NCBI RefSeq assembly: GCF_006715635.1
Contig: NZ_VFNP01000002.1
Span: 3,410,001-3,474,000 of the forward strand
Source of the DNA: Streptomyces sp. SLBN-118
GTDB lineage: Bacteria > Actinomycetota > Actinomycetes > Streptomycetales > Streptomycetaceae
DNA: 64,000 bases
Direction of reading: 5' to 3'
Under the pieces are notes generated by a model. It saw only the letters and a list, made by a program, of their open reading frames with translations, searched no databases and had not been told where the DNA came from. Both the position numbers and the translations under genes were made by a program. Numbering within the stretch: the stretch's first letter is position 1; each line of letters starts with the position of its first letter. This document shows, one piece after another, positions 34,023 to 43,529 of the stretch.

Positions 34023-35290
34023 CGCGCTTGAGGACACTGCTGGCCTGCCTGCTGCTCACCGCCGCCGCCGTGACGGCAGGCGGCTGTTCGGACGTGGCCG
34101 AGGAGCGCACCCTGGTCGTCCTCGGTCCGTGGACGGACGGCGAGGAGCGGCCGTTCGTGGAGGCTCTGCGGCGTATCGGCGAGCGGACCGGGCGCAGTTA
34201 CGTCTACAAGGGCACCCGTTCCCTGCGCGAGACGCTGCTCGCCCAGCTCCAGGCGGACGCACCGCCGGACCTGGCGATCCTGAGCAGCCCCGGCGATCTG
34301 GCCGAGTACGCCCGCACGGGCGACGCCTATCCGCTCCCCGAGAAGGTCGCCGGGGCCGCGGTCCCGCCCTGGGCGCCGGCCGTGACCGTCAGGAACGAGC
34401 GGGGCGAGGCTCGTACGCACGCCTACTGGGCTCCGGTGCGGGTGGATCTCAAGTCGCTCGTGTGGAGCCGCTGGGCGAGCGCCGGAAAGAAGGTCGACTG
34501 GTGCCTCGGCATGGGCTCCGGCGCCACGTCGGGCTGGCCGGGCACCGACTGGGTGGAGGATCTGCTGCTGCAGCGGCAGGGACCCGCGCAGTACGAGAGC
34601 TGGGCGACCGGGAAGACCTCGTGGCAGCTGACGAGGCCGGCCTGGGAGGAGTGGGGCAGGCTGCTGGCCGAGAACAACAAGGACGACGGCAGGGCCCTCG
34701 GCGCGGAGGGTCTGCGCTCGTCCTTCGACTTCGACCATGGCCGCTACGGGCTGCTGAACGGGGGAGGCCGCTGCACCCATGAGCACCAGGGCTCGTTCAT
34801 CCGCCGCCACTACGGCGACGACGTCCTGCCCGAGCCGACCGCCCGCTTCCTCGGGGCGCGGAGCGCGGGGAAAAGCGTCTACGAGGTCTCCGGCGACCTG
34901 GCCGCCGTCTTCAAGCCCGGCGCCGCGGCATGGGACCTGCTGGGCCGCCTCACCTCCCGCGAGGCACGCGAGGACTGGGCGGAGGCGGCGAAGCCCGGGG
35001 AGCGGCCCTACTTCCCCGGCGGCACGTTCGGCTCCGTACCCCTGTCGGGCAGCACGCGAGCCGTGCAGGACCTGCTCGACGGGGCGGGAGAGATCTGCCT
35101 GGACGCCTCGGACGCGATGCCGCCGACGCTGCGGGACGCGTTCTACCGGGCGGTCCTGGAGTTCCTCGGCGCGCCCCGGAGCGGGGCGCTGCTGACCCGG
35201 CTGCTGGAGCAGCTGGAGGCGGAGCGGCTGCTGCAGCTCAAGGAGGACGCGTTCGTCCTCGACGACCTCTGCGACAACGCGCCCTGGTAA
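34019..35290 (+). CDS. Solute-binding lipoprotein of the trypsin-kinase operon
   Basis: The product has 423 residues. The signal peptide ends in the lipobox TAGGC with Cys23. The body is an extracellular solute-binding fold (TLVVLGPWTDGEERPFVEAL, PPDLAILSSPGDLAEYARTG, then YFPGGTFGSVPLSGSTRAVQ). ATG overlaps the upstream stop as ATGA. No permease or ABC ATPase gene is near, so it is more likely a sensor subunit than part of an importer; this is inference. A MITE-like element begins 6 bases after its stop. Confidence 0.85.
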   Translation: MTRLRTLLACLLLTAAAVTAGGCSDVAEERTLVVLGPWTDGEERPFVEALRRIGERTGRSYVYKGTRSLRETLLAQLQADAPPDLAILSSPGDLAEYARTGDAYPLPEKVAGAAVPPWAPAVTVRNERGEARTHAYWAPVRVDLKSLVWSRWASAGKKVDWCLGMGSGATSGWPGTDWVEDLLLQRQGPAQYESWATGKTSWQLTRPAWEEWGRLLAENNKDDGRALGAEGLRSSFDFDHGRYGLLNGGGRCTHEHQGSFIRRHYGDDVLPEPTARFLGARSAGKSVYEVSGDLAAVFKPGAAAWDLLGRLTSREAREDWAEAAKPGERPYFPGGTFGSVPLSGSTRAVQDLLDGAGEICLDASDAMPPTLRDAFYRAVLEFLGAPRSGALLTRLLEQLEAERLLQLKEDAFVLDDLCDNAPW

Positions 35291-35295
35291 TCGAC

Positions 35296-35476
35296 CTAGG
35301 GCGTGTTTTGGAAGTGGCGCCGTCCGCCCGCAGGGCGGGCCCCGCGGCGTCTGGTGCGTGCAATCGCAAGGCGGAGGATCGCCCTCGTACTGGACGTACT
35401 TGGGCGACTCCGACAACACCGCGAGTGGGCGTGCCAGGCGTCGCGGGGCGGGCGAGACTTCCAAAACACGCCCTAG
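35296..35476. repeat. MITE-like element with perfect 20-bp terminal inverted repeats
   Basis: The left end CTAGGGCGTGTTTTGGAAGT (35296-35315) is the exact reverse complement of the right end (35457-35476). The 181-bp body has no ORF of note and contains further GC-rich hairpins. From memory, related palindromic elements occur in many copies in Streptomyces. It sits between two convergent genes and may also terminate both transcripts. Confidence 0.85.
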
Positions 35477-36324
35477 CCGAAGACGACGGTACGGCGGCCG
35501 TTTCGCAGGATCCGGTGTTCCGCGTGCCACTTCACCGCGCGGGCGAGCGCCTGGCACTCGACGTCGCGGCCGATCGCCACCAGTTGTTCCGGGGTGACCT
35601 GGTGGCCGACGCGTTCGACCTCCTGCTCGATGATCGGGCCCTCGTCGAGGTCGGCCGTCACATAGTGCGCGGTTGCACCGATCAGCTTCACACCGCGGGC
35701 GTGGGCCTGGTGGTACGGCTTCGCACCCTTGAAGCTCGGCAGGAAGGAGTGGTGGATGTTGATGATCCTGCCGCTCAGCTGCTTGCACAGATCGTCCGAG
35801 AGCACCTGCATATAGCGGGCAAGCACGACAAGTTCGACATTCTCGGCGCGTACCAGCTCCAGCACCTGCGCCTCGGCGGCCGCCTTGGTGTCCTTGGTGA
35901 CCGGAATGTGATGGAACGGGATGCCGTACGAAGTGACGAGCTCCTCGAAGTCCGTGTGATTGGAGACGACAGCGGCGATCTCCACCGGCAGCGCGCCCGT
36001 CCTCCAGCGGAAGAGCAGATCGTTGAGGCAGTGGCCGAACTTGCTGACCATCAGGATGATCCGCATCGGCTCCTCGGCGGGATGGATCTCCCAGTCCATC
36101 CGGAAGGACTCCCCGACGGCGGCGAAGCCTGCCCGCAGTTTCTCCACGGTCACCGGCTCGTCGGCCGAGAAGTGGACCCGCATGAAGAACAGACCCGTGT
36201 CCCGGTCCCCGAACTGCTGACTGTCCTCGATATTGCAGCCGGTGATGTAGAGATAGCTCGACACGGCATGCACAATGCCCTTTTTGTCCGGGCAGGAGAG
36301 CGTCAGGACGTACTGGTCAGTCAT
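35473..36324 (-). CDS. purU: Formyltetrahydrofolate deformylase
   Basis: The product has 283 residues. An N-terminal ACT domain (YVLTLSCPDKKGIVHAVSSY) is followed by the formyl-transferase-like hydrolase domain with FGHCLNDLLFRW, SNHTDFEELV, NIHHSFLPSFKGAKPYHQA (catalytic His-His) and ATAHYVTADLDEGPII (catalytic Asp). It hydrolyses 10-formyl-THF to THF and formate and so balances one-carbon pools. Its TAG stop lies inside the terminal repeat of the MITE-like element, so the native C-terminus may have been altered by the insertion. Confidence 0.95.
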   Translation of the reverse strand: MTDQYVLTLSCPDKKGIVHAVSSYLYITGCNIEDSQQFGDRDTGLFFMRVHFSADEPVTVEKLRAGFAAVGESFRMDWEIHPAEEPMRIILMVSKFGHCLNDLLFRWRTGALPVEIAAVVSNHTDFEELVTSYGIPFHHIPVTKDTKAAAEAQVLELVRAENVELVVLARYMQVLSDDLCKQLSGRIINIHHSFLPSFKGAKPYHQAHARGVKLIGATAHYVTADLDEGPIIEQEVERVGHQVTPEQLVAIGRDVECQALARAVKWHAEHRILRNGRRTVVFG

Positions 36325-36369
36325 CCTCGTAGACTGCCATATCCGCCGGTCCGGGCAGGACGACGTCCG

Positions 36370-36816
36370 TCAGGCGGACCGCGTCATGATACGGAGGACG
36401 TCCAGCGAGCGCGGCGGGGCGTCCGGGTCCTCGCCGTCACTGGACGCGAGGCGGACGTGTGCCTCACGGGCGGCCCGTACGGCCTCCGGCCAGCCATGAT
36501 GCTCCAGATACGCCGATACGGGAGCGTCCGCACCGACTTGGTGCATGATCCGCAGCACGCGCAGGACGGCGACGTCGACCAGGGCGGCCTCGCCCGAGTC
36601 GCGGAAGATCGTGCCGACGTACTTCTCGGCGGACCAGTTGTCCAGCCAGGTGTCCTCGACCAGGCGGTACACGGCGTCGGTGACGTCGCCGTACCCCTCG
36701 CGTCCGGCCAGCCAGCACTCCTGGTGGAAGACGGGATCGGAAAGCATGTGCAGCGCCGAGCGCACATTGCTGCGCCAGCGCCACCAGGGCATGTCATTGA
36801 GCGGCATGCCGCCCAT
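36370..36816 (-). CDS. Conserved Streptomyces protein of unknown function
   Basis: About 148 residues from ATG 36816 (MGGMPLNDMPWWRW); an earlier start would add 35 Arg-rich residues that look non-native. Conserved-looking segments are ALHMLSDPVFHQECWLAGRE, YRLVEDTWLDNWSAEKYVGT and SLDVLRIMTRSA. I recall similar proteins at the same locus in other Streptomyces. It is all alpha-helical in appearance with no catalytic motif, signal or membrane helix. Function unknown. Confidence 0.75.
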   Translation of the reverse strand: MGGMPLNDMPWWRWRSNVRSALHMLSDPVFHQECWLAGREGYGDVTDAVYRLVEDTWLDNWSAEKYVGTIFRDSGEAALVDVAVLRVLRIMHQVGADAPVSAYLEHHGWPEAVRAAREAHVRLASSDGEDPDAPPRSLDVLRIMTRSA

Positions 36817-36989
36817 GGTGGATGAGCGACGGCCGCGACGGGAAGAGGGGACCGAACCTTGCTGCACGCCGTCGATCGTACGTTCCCCCGCCGGACGCTC
36901 CGACCGCCCCCTGCAATTCACCTTCTCGTCACCCTTCGTTGAGCAACGCTCACTGCGCCGTTACCCGGGAGGAGGAAGCGTGTTTGACC

Positions 36990-38306
36990 ATGACCGGTTG
37001 GCGACGTTCCTCCTCCCCCCGCCCCTCCAGGACCGCACGGGTTCGCGCAGTATGGACGACCGCCACGGCAGCTGTGGCCGCCGGAACGTCGCTGGTGGCG
37101 GCCTGTGGCGTACTCCCTGGCGCCTCGGGGGGCTCCAGGGAGCCCGTCAAGGTGATGACCTTCGCGCCCGAGGACACCCGCACGACGAACATGCCGGGCA
37201 TGCCCGCGATGGCGAAGGCCTATGCCAAGTGGGCCAGGACACAGGGCGGCCTGGACGGGCACGAGCTGCGGGTCATCTCCTGCAACGAGGAGAACACCTC
37301 GACCGGTGCGGCCGCCTGCGCCCGGCGGGCGGTCAAGGAGGACGTGGTCGCGGTCGTCGGCTCCTACAGCCAGTTCGGTGACGCCTTCATGGCCCCCCTG
37401 GAGGCCGCCGGCATCCCCTTCATCGGCGGGTACGGGATTTCGGGCGAGGAGTTCACCAGCTACCTCTCCTACCCCGTCAACGGCGGCCAGGCATCCCTCC
37501 TCGCGGGCAACGGCCGGCAGCTCGCCGACGTCTGCGAGCGGGTCTCCCTGGTACGGCCCAACACCCTGGCGGGCGACGAACTGCCCCAGCTTCTCAACTC
37601 CGGCCTCTCGGAAGGCAGCCGCGGCAAGTCCACCGACATCCTGGCGGCCGAGGACGCGACCGACTACACCACGCAGGCCAAGCAGGCCCGCAAGAAGGCG
37701 GGGGCGAGTATCACGTTCGGGTCGGAGCGCCCCGGGTGTGTGACGGCGGCGCTCGGGGACCGTACCGAGACCTTCGTCGACTCCTTCCGGCGGCTGCCCG
37801 AGGACAACCGCAAGATCCGGATCTCCTCCGTCATGGGCAGTGTCGGCCAGCCGCTCATCGACCGCACGGGCGGCCGCAACGGCCCGCTCGAAGGCGCCTA
37901 CGTCACCGGCTGGTACCCCGACGCGGGCGATGCCCGCTGGAGCGAGATGGAGCGGGTGATCCGCGCCCACGCCTTCGGCGACAACCGGATCGACCCCGCC
38001 GACGCGGGCGTCCAGACCACCTGGATCGCGTACACCGTGCTGCGGACGGTCATCAAGTCGCTCAACGCGGAAAGGATCACCCCGGGGATGATCTCGAAGG
38101 CTCTGGACGACGGGGTGCAGGTGTCGACCGGCGGGCTCACACCCACGCTGCGCTGGGAGTACGAGGACATGCTCGGCACTCCCAGCTTCCCGCGGATCGT
38201 CAACCGCGGCGTGACCTTCCAAGTGGTGCGCGGCGGGCGGCTGGTGGCGCAGAAGCCGGGCTTCGTGGACGTCACCAAGACGATGACGGAGTCCTCGACC
38301 CTCTGA
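36990..38306 (+). CDS. ABC-type amino-acid-like substrate-binding lipoprotein
   Basis: About 438 residues. The lipobox LVAAC places the lipid Cys at residue 39. The body has the type I periplasmic binding fold of the Leu/Ile/Val-binding group (VISCNEENTSTGAAACARRA, VAVVGSYSQFGDAFMAPLEA, GAYVTGWYPD). GGGAGGAGGAAG lies at 36967-36978; with that spacing TTG 36984 is as likely a start as ATG 36990. No transporter genes adjoin it. It may be a receptor for branched-chain amino acids or amides. Confidence 0.85.
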   Translation: MTGWRRSSSPRPSRTARVRAVWTTATAAVAAGTSLVAACGVLPGASGGSREPVKVMTFAPEDTRTTNMPGMPAMAKAYAKWARTQGGLDGHELRVISCNEENTSTGAAACARRAVKEDVVAVVGSYSQFGDAFMAPLEAAGIPFIGGYGISGEEFTSYLSYPVNGGQASLLAGNGRQLADVCERVSLVRPNTLAGDELPQLLNSGLSEGSRGKSTDILAAEDATDYTTQAKQARKKAGASITFGSERPGCVTAALGDRTETFVDSFRRLPEDNRKIRISSVMGSVGQPLIDRTGGRNGPLEGAYVTGWYPDAGDARWSEMERVIRAHAFGDNRIDPADAGVQTTWIAYTVLRTVIKSLNAERITPGMISKALDDGVQVSTGGLTPTLRWEYEDMLGTPSFPRIVNRGVTFQVVRGGRLVAQKPGFVDVTKTMTESSTL

Positions 38307-38375
38307 GCCCGTCCGAGGGCCTGGCCCTTCCGAGGACCTCGCCCATCCGAGGACCTCGGAGAACCGCGAACGCTT

Positions 38376-40175
38376 CTACAGCTGGTCGCTGCGCCGCTTT
38401 GTGAGCCCGTACTTGTCGGCGATGTCGTTCCAGAGCCCGGAGGCTTCCTTCTTGGCCTTGCTCGCCTCGCCGCTGGCGCGGTTGGCCAGAGCGGTCTGGC
38501 CGGTGTTGCGCGCCCTGTCGTCCTTGCAGCCCTTCTTGCCCTTGACCTGCTGGGCCCAGGCCGCGTAGTGGTCGTCGGCCGAAGCGGACGCCTGCCAGGC
38601 CCTGGTGAGCGCCGAGGTCAGCTCGGCGTGGCTGGGCAGCTTGTCGACAGTGAGACCCCCCAGCCGGGTCACCAGACCGCGGCGCTGCTGCGCGGCGCCC
38701 TGCAGATCACTGGTCGCCTGGTCCAGGTCCTCGCACCGCTTGATGTTCTCCACCGAGCGGATCACCACGGAGCGGCTGTTGTTGCTGTCCGCGAGAAGCT
38801 TGTCCAGTGCCTCGGCCTGCGCCTTGGCGGGGTCGGCGGCGGACTGGGGGCTGTTGCTCGGGACGGGGGACGTGGCGGCGACGTTCTTGCCGGTGCCGGA
38901 GTCGTCCTTCTTGTCGTCCCCGCTGAACATCACCATGCTCACGCCGAGCCCGAGTACGGCACAGCCGACGACGACCGCCGCGATGACCGGCATACGCGAG
39001 GACCTGCGCGCGCGAGGTTCGGGGTCGAAGTCGTCCGGCTCGTACTGCGGCTGCTGGTACTGCTGTTGCTGGCGTTGCTGCTGCTGGAACTGCACCCGGG
39101 GCGCCTCGACGCGGGGCAACTGCTGGGTGGAGCCGGGAGTCTGAGCCCCGGGCGCGTCTGTACGGAAGAGGCTGTCGAACTCCGCGGGAGGCTGCCGGTC
39201 CCCCGGAGCCCCCGGCCGGATCCCGAAGGGCGCGGCGGTGGGCGCGGGTGGTACGGGCGCGATGTATTGCGTGGCATCTGCGTCGGACCCCGAAGCGGGC
39301 CCCGGTCCGGGCAGGGCGCCGAGGAACTGCGTCGACTCGGCGGGGTTCTGGGGCAGCGGCCCGCCCGGGGCGACCGGCGGGATGTACTGCGTGGCGTCGG
39401 AGTCCGCGCCGACGGCGGCGTGCGGGGGCAGGGCATCCGGAAGCGGCTGCGGCTGCGGCTGCGCGTGTGGCTGCGGCTGCGGCTGCGGCTGCGCACCGTA
39501 CGCCCCGGGCTGCGGCGGCAGCACCTGCGTGCCGTACTCGGCGCCGGTGGCCGGTCCCTGCGGGTATCCGCCCGGCGCGGCGGGGCCCTGCGGGGACAGC
39601 GGCTGACCGCCGTACCCGCCGGGGGCGGGAGCACCCGGCGCGGGCTGCGGCCGGCTGCCGTACTCGGCCTGGGCGGGCGGCCCCTGCGGAGGCAGCGGCT
39701 GGGCGCCGTATGCGCCCTGTGCCGGCGCCCCGGCAGGAGGCAGGGCCGGGGAGGACGCGCCCGACTCGCCCGACGGCTGGGCGTCGTACCCGCCCTGGGA
39801 GGCGGGCCCGTGCGGCGGAAACGCATGGGTGCCCCGCGGCTGCGCGTGCCCGCCGTACTCCGGGCCAGGCGCCGGCGACGGCTGCCCCTGCGGCATCGGC
39901 TGACCGCCGTACCCGGGCTGCGGAGCCTCGCCCCACCCGCCCTGCGTACCCTGCGCACCCTGACCGCCGGACATGTCCGGCATACCGGGCGCGCCGGGTC
40001 CATCCTGCCGCGGTCCCCACGGCTCGCCCCACGGACGGCCACCCGCCGGAGATGCCTGGGCCCCGGATACGCCCGGTATCAAGGGCTCGCTTCCGTCGGC
40101 GGGCAGCACGACGCCTTCGTGCGCGGGCCGAGCCGCAGACTGCTGCTGCTCGTCACCCTGTCCGCTTTGCGTCAC
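38376..40175 (-). CDS. Pro/Gln/Gly-rich single-span membrane protein
   Basis: The product has 599 residues. The first 390 are low-complexity (Gln-Pro, Pro-Gly-Gly-Tyr and Ala-rich repeats; the DNA has GGCTGC-type hexamer repeats at about 39443-39490). A transmembrane helix follows (MPVIAAVVVGCAVLGLGVSM, about 408-427), then an extracellular helical domain of about 170 residues ending in KYGLTKRRSDQL. Such tails are usually cytoplasmic interaction regions. Repeat length may vary between strains. Function unknown. Confidence 0.8.
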   Translation of the reverse strand: MTQSGQGDEQQQSAARPAHEGVVLPADGSEPLIPGVSGAQASPAGGRPWGEPWGPRQDGPGAPGMPDMSGGQGAQGTQGGWGEAPQPGYGGQPMPQGQPSPAPGPEYGGHAQPRGTHAFPPHGPASQGGYDAQPSGESGASSPALPPAGAPAQGAYGAQPLPPQGPPAQAEYGSRPQPAPGAPAPGGYGGQPLSPQGPAAPGGYPQGPATGAEYGTQVLPPQPGAYGAQPQPQPQPHAQPQPQPLPDALPPHAAVGADSDATQYIPPVAPGGPLPQNPAESTQFLGALPGPGPASGSDADATQYIAPVPPAPTAAPFGIRPGAPGDRQPPAEFDSLFRTDAPGAQTPGSTQQLPRVEAPRVQFQQQQRQQQQYQQPQYEPDDFDPEPRARRSSRMPVIAAVVVGCAVLGLGVSMVMFSGDDKKDDSGTGKNVAATSPVPSNSPQSAADPAKAQAEALDKLLADSNNSRSVVIRSVENIKRCEDLDQATSDLQGAAQQRRGLVTRLGGLTVDKLPSHAELTSALTRAWQASASADDHYAAWAQQVKGKKGCKDDRARNTGQTALANRASGEASKAKKEASGLWNDIADKYGLTKRRSDQL

Positions 40176-40314
40176 CGGGACTCCTACGTGTGGACCTACG
40201 GAATCGACGGCTCACGCTACCGGGTGACTCAGCCGCTCCGCACACGCGTGTGAGAGCGGTAACAAGACCGCTGCACAAGACGCTGGTAAAGTCCGCCGAT
40301 TCCCCGCAGCTCCC

Positions 40315-41697
40315 TCACGCCGCCTGGAGTTCGAGACGCGCCCCGAACTCGCGGACCGCCGGCTCCTCCCCGTACGGCTGAAGCCGCTGCTGGAGATCGT
40401 CCAGATATTCCGAACCCCGGCTGGAGCGCAGCCCGCCCAGCAGTTCCACCGCACGCGTGCCCGTGTGGCAGGCCTGCTCGACCTCCCGCTGCTGCACCTG
40501 AGCGGTGGCCAGCAGGACGAGCCCGATCGCCCGCCGCCTCGCCCGCGACTCCGGCAGGCCCTCAAGCGCGTGGGACGCATGGTGCGCGGCCGCCTCCGGC
40601 TGGCCGAGATCGCGGTAGCAGTGCGCCAGCTCGTCCGCGAGATAGGCCTGGTCGAAGTGGGCGATCCAGGCGGGGTCGTCGTCCGCCGACGGCTCGGCGC
40701 GCTCCAGCGCCCGCAGCGCCTTCCCGGCCACGTCGTGGCAGGTGCGCGCGTCCCCGAGCAGAGCGTGGCCGCGCGCCTCGGCCGCGAGGAACATCGCCTC
40801 GGCCCTCGGGGTGACCCTCCCCCGGGCGCCTTCCTGCGCGGCCCGCGCCAGCTGGGCGATCTCGCGCGGGTTCCCGAGCTGGGCCGCCAGATGGCTCATG
40901 GAGGCGGCCAGTACATAGCCTCCATATCCCCGGTCGCCGGCCGCCTGGGCCAGGCGCAGCGCCTGGATGTAGTAGCGCTGGGCGAGACCGGGCTGGCCGG
41001 TGTCGACGGCCATGTATCCGGCGAGCTCCGTCAGCCGGGCCGCCGCGGCGAACAGTTCGCGGCCGACCGATTCGCGGTACGAGCCCGAGAGCAGCCCGGA
41101 GACCACGCTGTTCAGGTAGTGCACGACGACCGGCCGGACATGCCCGCTGCCGAAGCGGTGGTCCAGCTCGGTCAGCGCCGCCGTCATCGCCCGTACCGCT
41201 TCGACGTCCGAGGGCCCCACCCGCGCCCCCGCCGTACGCGCCACCTGGGTGTCCGCGCCGGTGATCAGCCAGTCGCGGCTCGGCTCGACGAGCGCGGACG
41301 CGGCGACCGTGGAGCCGGACAGGAAGTCGCGGCGGCCGACATCACTGCGCCACAGCTCGCAGACCTGCTCGATGGCACCGAGCACGGTCGGCGAGAACTG
41401 CAGGCCGACGCCCGACGCGAGGTTCTTGCCGTTCGCCATGCCGATCTCGTCGATCGTGACCGTGCGCCCGAGCTTGCGGCCCAGCGCCTCGGAGATGATT
41501 CCCGGCGCCCGGCCGCGCGGCTGCTGTCCGCGCAGCCAGCGCGCCACCGATGTCTTGTCGTAGCGCAGGTCGAGACCCCGCTCGGCTCCCACCATGTTCA
41601 CTCGACGGGCGAGGCCGGCGTTGGAACACCCGGCTTCCTGAATGAGCGCCTGCAACCGTTCGTTCGGTTGTCGGGCGACGAGAGGCCTGGCTGCCAT
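40315..41697 (-). CDS. NsdA-like tetratricopeptide regulator
   Basis: The product has 460 residues. The N-terminus resembles a DNA-binding-like head (NERLQALIQEAGCSNAGLAR, YDKTSVARWLRGQQPRGRAP). The rest is TPR helices (AAARLTELAGYMAVDTGQPG, YYIQALRLAQAAGDRGYGGY). This layout fits NsdA-type proteins that repress differentiation and antibiotic production in Streptomyces, but several paralogues exist per genome and I cannot say which this is. It is divergent from the primase/polymerase-like gene. Confidence 0.8.
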   Translation of the reverse strand: MAARPLVARQPNERLQALIQEAGCSNAGLARRVNMVGAERGLDLRYDKTSVARWLRGQQPRGRAPGIISEALGRKLGRTVTIDEIGMANGKNLASGVGLQFSPTVLGAIEQVCELWRSDVGRRDFLSGSTVAASALVEPSRDWLITGADTQVARTAGARVGPSDVEAVRAMTAALTELDHRFGSGHVRPVVVHYLNSVVSGLLSGSYRESVGRELFAAAARLTELAGYMAVDTGQPGLAQRYYIQALRLAQAAGDRGYGGYVLAASMSHLAAQLGNPREIAQLARAAQEGARGRVTPRAEAMFLAAEARGHALLGDARTCHDVAGKALRALERAEPSADDDPAWIAHFDQAYLADELAHCYRDLGQPEAAAHHASHALEGLPESRARRRAIGLVLLATAQVQQREVEQACHTGTRAVELLGGLRSSRGSEYLDDLQQRLQPYGEEPAVREFGARLELQAA

Positions 41698-41963
41698 GAT
41701 TACCCCCTGAGGCCGCGATGATCCATGAAGTGATCAATGCCCGGCTGATGTCGGACAATGCAGACTTGGACTGAGTTGGTCGGGTATTTCCCTGACGCCC
41801 CGGTCCGCGTGACGCCCATTGGCAGTGGGTACCCGCCCGCCGCGGCCCGGCCCCATGCGCGCCCCCGCCCATGCACCCATGCGCCCCGCGTGCAGGATCG
41901 ATGCTCCCGGCCCCACCCGAGACCTGCCCGTAACCCAAGGTGATGGCGGGAGTTGAGTGTGAC

Positions 41964-42641
41964 GTGGAAGAGACCATCGGACTCACGGAAGCCGCACGGA
42001 TCCCCCAGCAGCGAGGTGAGCAGCTGCTGGACAGTGCCGTGCGGTACGCGGAAGAGCGGCACTGGGACGTGTTCCCGGGCACCTGGCTGGAGGCGGCGGA
42101 GGGCAGGGAACGCTGCTCGTGCGGCGACGCCGCGTGCCCGGCGCCCGGCGCCCATCCGGCAAGGCCGGACTGGGCGAACCAGGCGACCGGAAGCGCGGTC
42201 GCCGCGCGCCGGCTGTGGTCAAAGCACTCAAGGGCGTCGATCCTCCTGCCGACGGGGCGCACCTTCGACGCCCTCGAGGTCCCGGAGTCCGCGGGCTTCC
42301 TGGCGCTGGCGCGCCTGGAGCGGATGGACCTCCCGCTCGGCCCGGTGACCTGCACCCCCGACCGCCGGATGGTGTTCTTCGTCCTGCCCGGAGCGGCTCC
42401 CAAGGTCCCCGACATGATCCGCACCCTCGGCTGGACACCGAGCGGCCTCGACCTGATCGCGCGGGGCGAGGGCCACTATGTCGCCGCCCCTCCGACCCGG
42501 ATCGGCGGCCACGGCGCGGTGCAGTGGGCGCGCCGCCCCACCCCGGCCAACCGATGGCTGCCGGACGCCGACGAGTTGATCAGCCCCCTGGCCTACGCGT
42601 GCGGGCGGGACGCGGCCGCCGAACGGGCCCGGCGTGGATAG
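41964..42641 (+). CDS. Primase/polymerase N-terminal domain protein
   Basis: The product has 225 residues from GTG 41964 (GGGAG upstream), which gives the N-terminus EETIGLTEAARIPQQRG; ATG 41943 is the alternative. It resembles the bifunctional DNA primase/polymerase N-terminal domain (PF09250): LLDSAVRYAEERHWDVFPGT, a Cys pair (CSCGDAACPAPGAH), RASILLPTGRTFDALEVP and GLDLIARGEGHYVAAPPTRI. Chromosomal stand-alone copies are common in Streptomyces and their role is not settled. Catalytic acidic residues are not clearly complete. Confidence 0.8.
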   Translation: MEETIGLTEAARIPQQRGEQLLDSAVRYAEERHWDVFPGTWLEAAEGRERCSCGDAACPAPGAHPARPDWANQATGSAVAARRLWSKHSRASILLPTGRTFDALEVPESAGFLALARLERMDLPLGPVTCTPDRRMVFFVLPGAAPKVPDMIRTLGWTPSGLDLIARGEGHYVAAPPTRIGGHGAVQWARRPTPANRWLPDADELISPLAYACGRDAAAERARRG

Positions 42642-42707
42642 GACGCGCCGTACATAGGGTGGTCCCCGTACAGACATACCTACGGGGACTTCGAAGGGCA
42701 GGGCACC

Positions 42708-43529
42708 ATGCCGGACCAGGCAGTTGGAGCCGAGAAGGCGGGCGTAGCGCGAACAGCGCCGCCCGCCGTTCGCATTGAGGGACTGTGGAAGAGGTTCGGC
42801 GAGCAGATCGCGGTCGGGGGTATCGATCTCGAGCTTCCCGCCGGCAAGTTCATCGGCCTGGTCGGCCCGAACGGGGCGGGCAAGACCACAACCCTGTCGA
42901 TGGTTACCGGCCTGCTCCGGCCCGACCAGGGCCGGGTCGAGGTGTCGGGCCACGACGTGTGGCGCGACCCGGTCGAGGTCAAGTCCCGCATCGGCGTGCT
43001 GCCCGAGGGCCTGCGCCTGTTCGAACGGCTCTCGGGCCGTGAACTGCTCGCGTACAACGGGCGGTTGCGGGGGCTGCCGGGCGACGAGGTCGACCGGCGC
43101 GCAACGCAGCTGATGGACGTACTGGACCTGGCGGGCGCGCAGCACAAGCTGGTCGTCGACTACTCGACGGGCATGCGCAAGAAGATCGGTCTCGCGGCCG
43201 CGCTGCTCCACAACCCCGAAGTGCTGTTCCTGGACGAGCCGTTCGAGGGCGTCGACCCGGTCTCGGCACAGACCATCCGCGGCGTCCTGGAGCGGTACAC
43301 CGCCTCCGGCGCCACGGTCGTCTTCTCCAGCCATGTGATGGAGCTGGTGGAGTCGCTGTGCGACTGGGTGGCGGTGATGGCGGCCGGCCGGATTCGAGCG
43401 CACGGCCCGCTGGCCGAGGTACGCGGCGACGCACCCTCGCTGCAGAGCGCGTTCCTGGAGCTGGTCGGGGCCAACGACCGCGGCACCGGGGCGTCGCTGG
43501 ACTGGCTCGGCGGCGGTGGCGCCAGGTGA
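42708..43529 (+). CDS. ABC transporter ATP-binding protein
   Basis: The product has 273 residues. Walker A is GPNGAGKTTT (about 53-62), the signature is YSTGMRKK (about 155), Walker B is EVLFLDEPFEG (about 175-185) and the switch His is in FSSHVMELVE. It pairs with the membrane protein encoded next, whose GTG start overlaps its stop (GTGA). The pair is an exporter of unknown substrate. Confidence 0.92.
   Translation: MPDQAVGAEKAGVARTAPPAVRIEGLWKRFGEQIAVGGIDLELPAGKFIGLVGPNGAGKTTTLSMVTGLLRPDQGRVEVSGHDVWRDPVEVKSRIGVLPEGLRLFERLSGRELLAYNGRLRGLPGDEVDRRATQLMDVLDLAGAQHKLVVDYSTGMRKKIGLAAALLHNPEVLFLDEPFEGVDPVSAQTIRGVLERYTASGATVVFSSHVMELVESLCDWVAVMAAGRIRAHGPLAEVRGDAPSLQSAFLELVGANDRGTGASLDWLGGGGAR

Noticed and set aside
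34019..38306. Two solute-binding lipoproteins taken as parts of ABC importers
   Set aside because: No permease or ATPase genes are close to either; the exporter pair at 42.7-45.1 kb is a different type.
39443..39490. Hexamer GGCTGC-type repeats that look like a CRISPR or minisatellite
   Set aside because: They encode Gln-Pro repeats within a gene and have no spacers.
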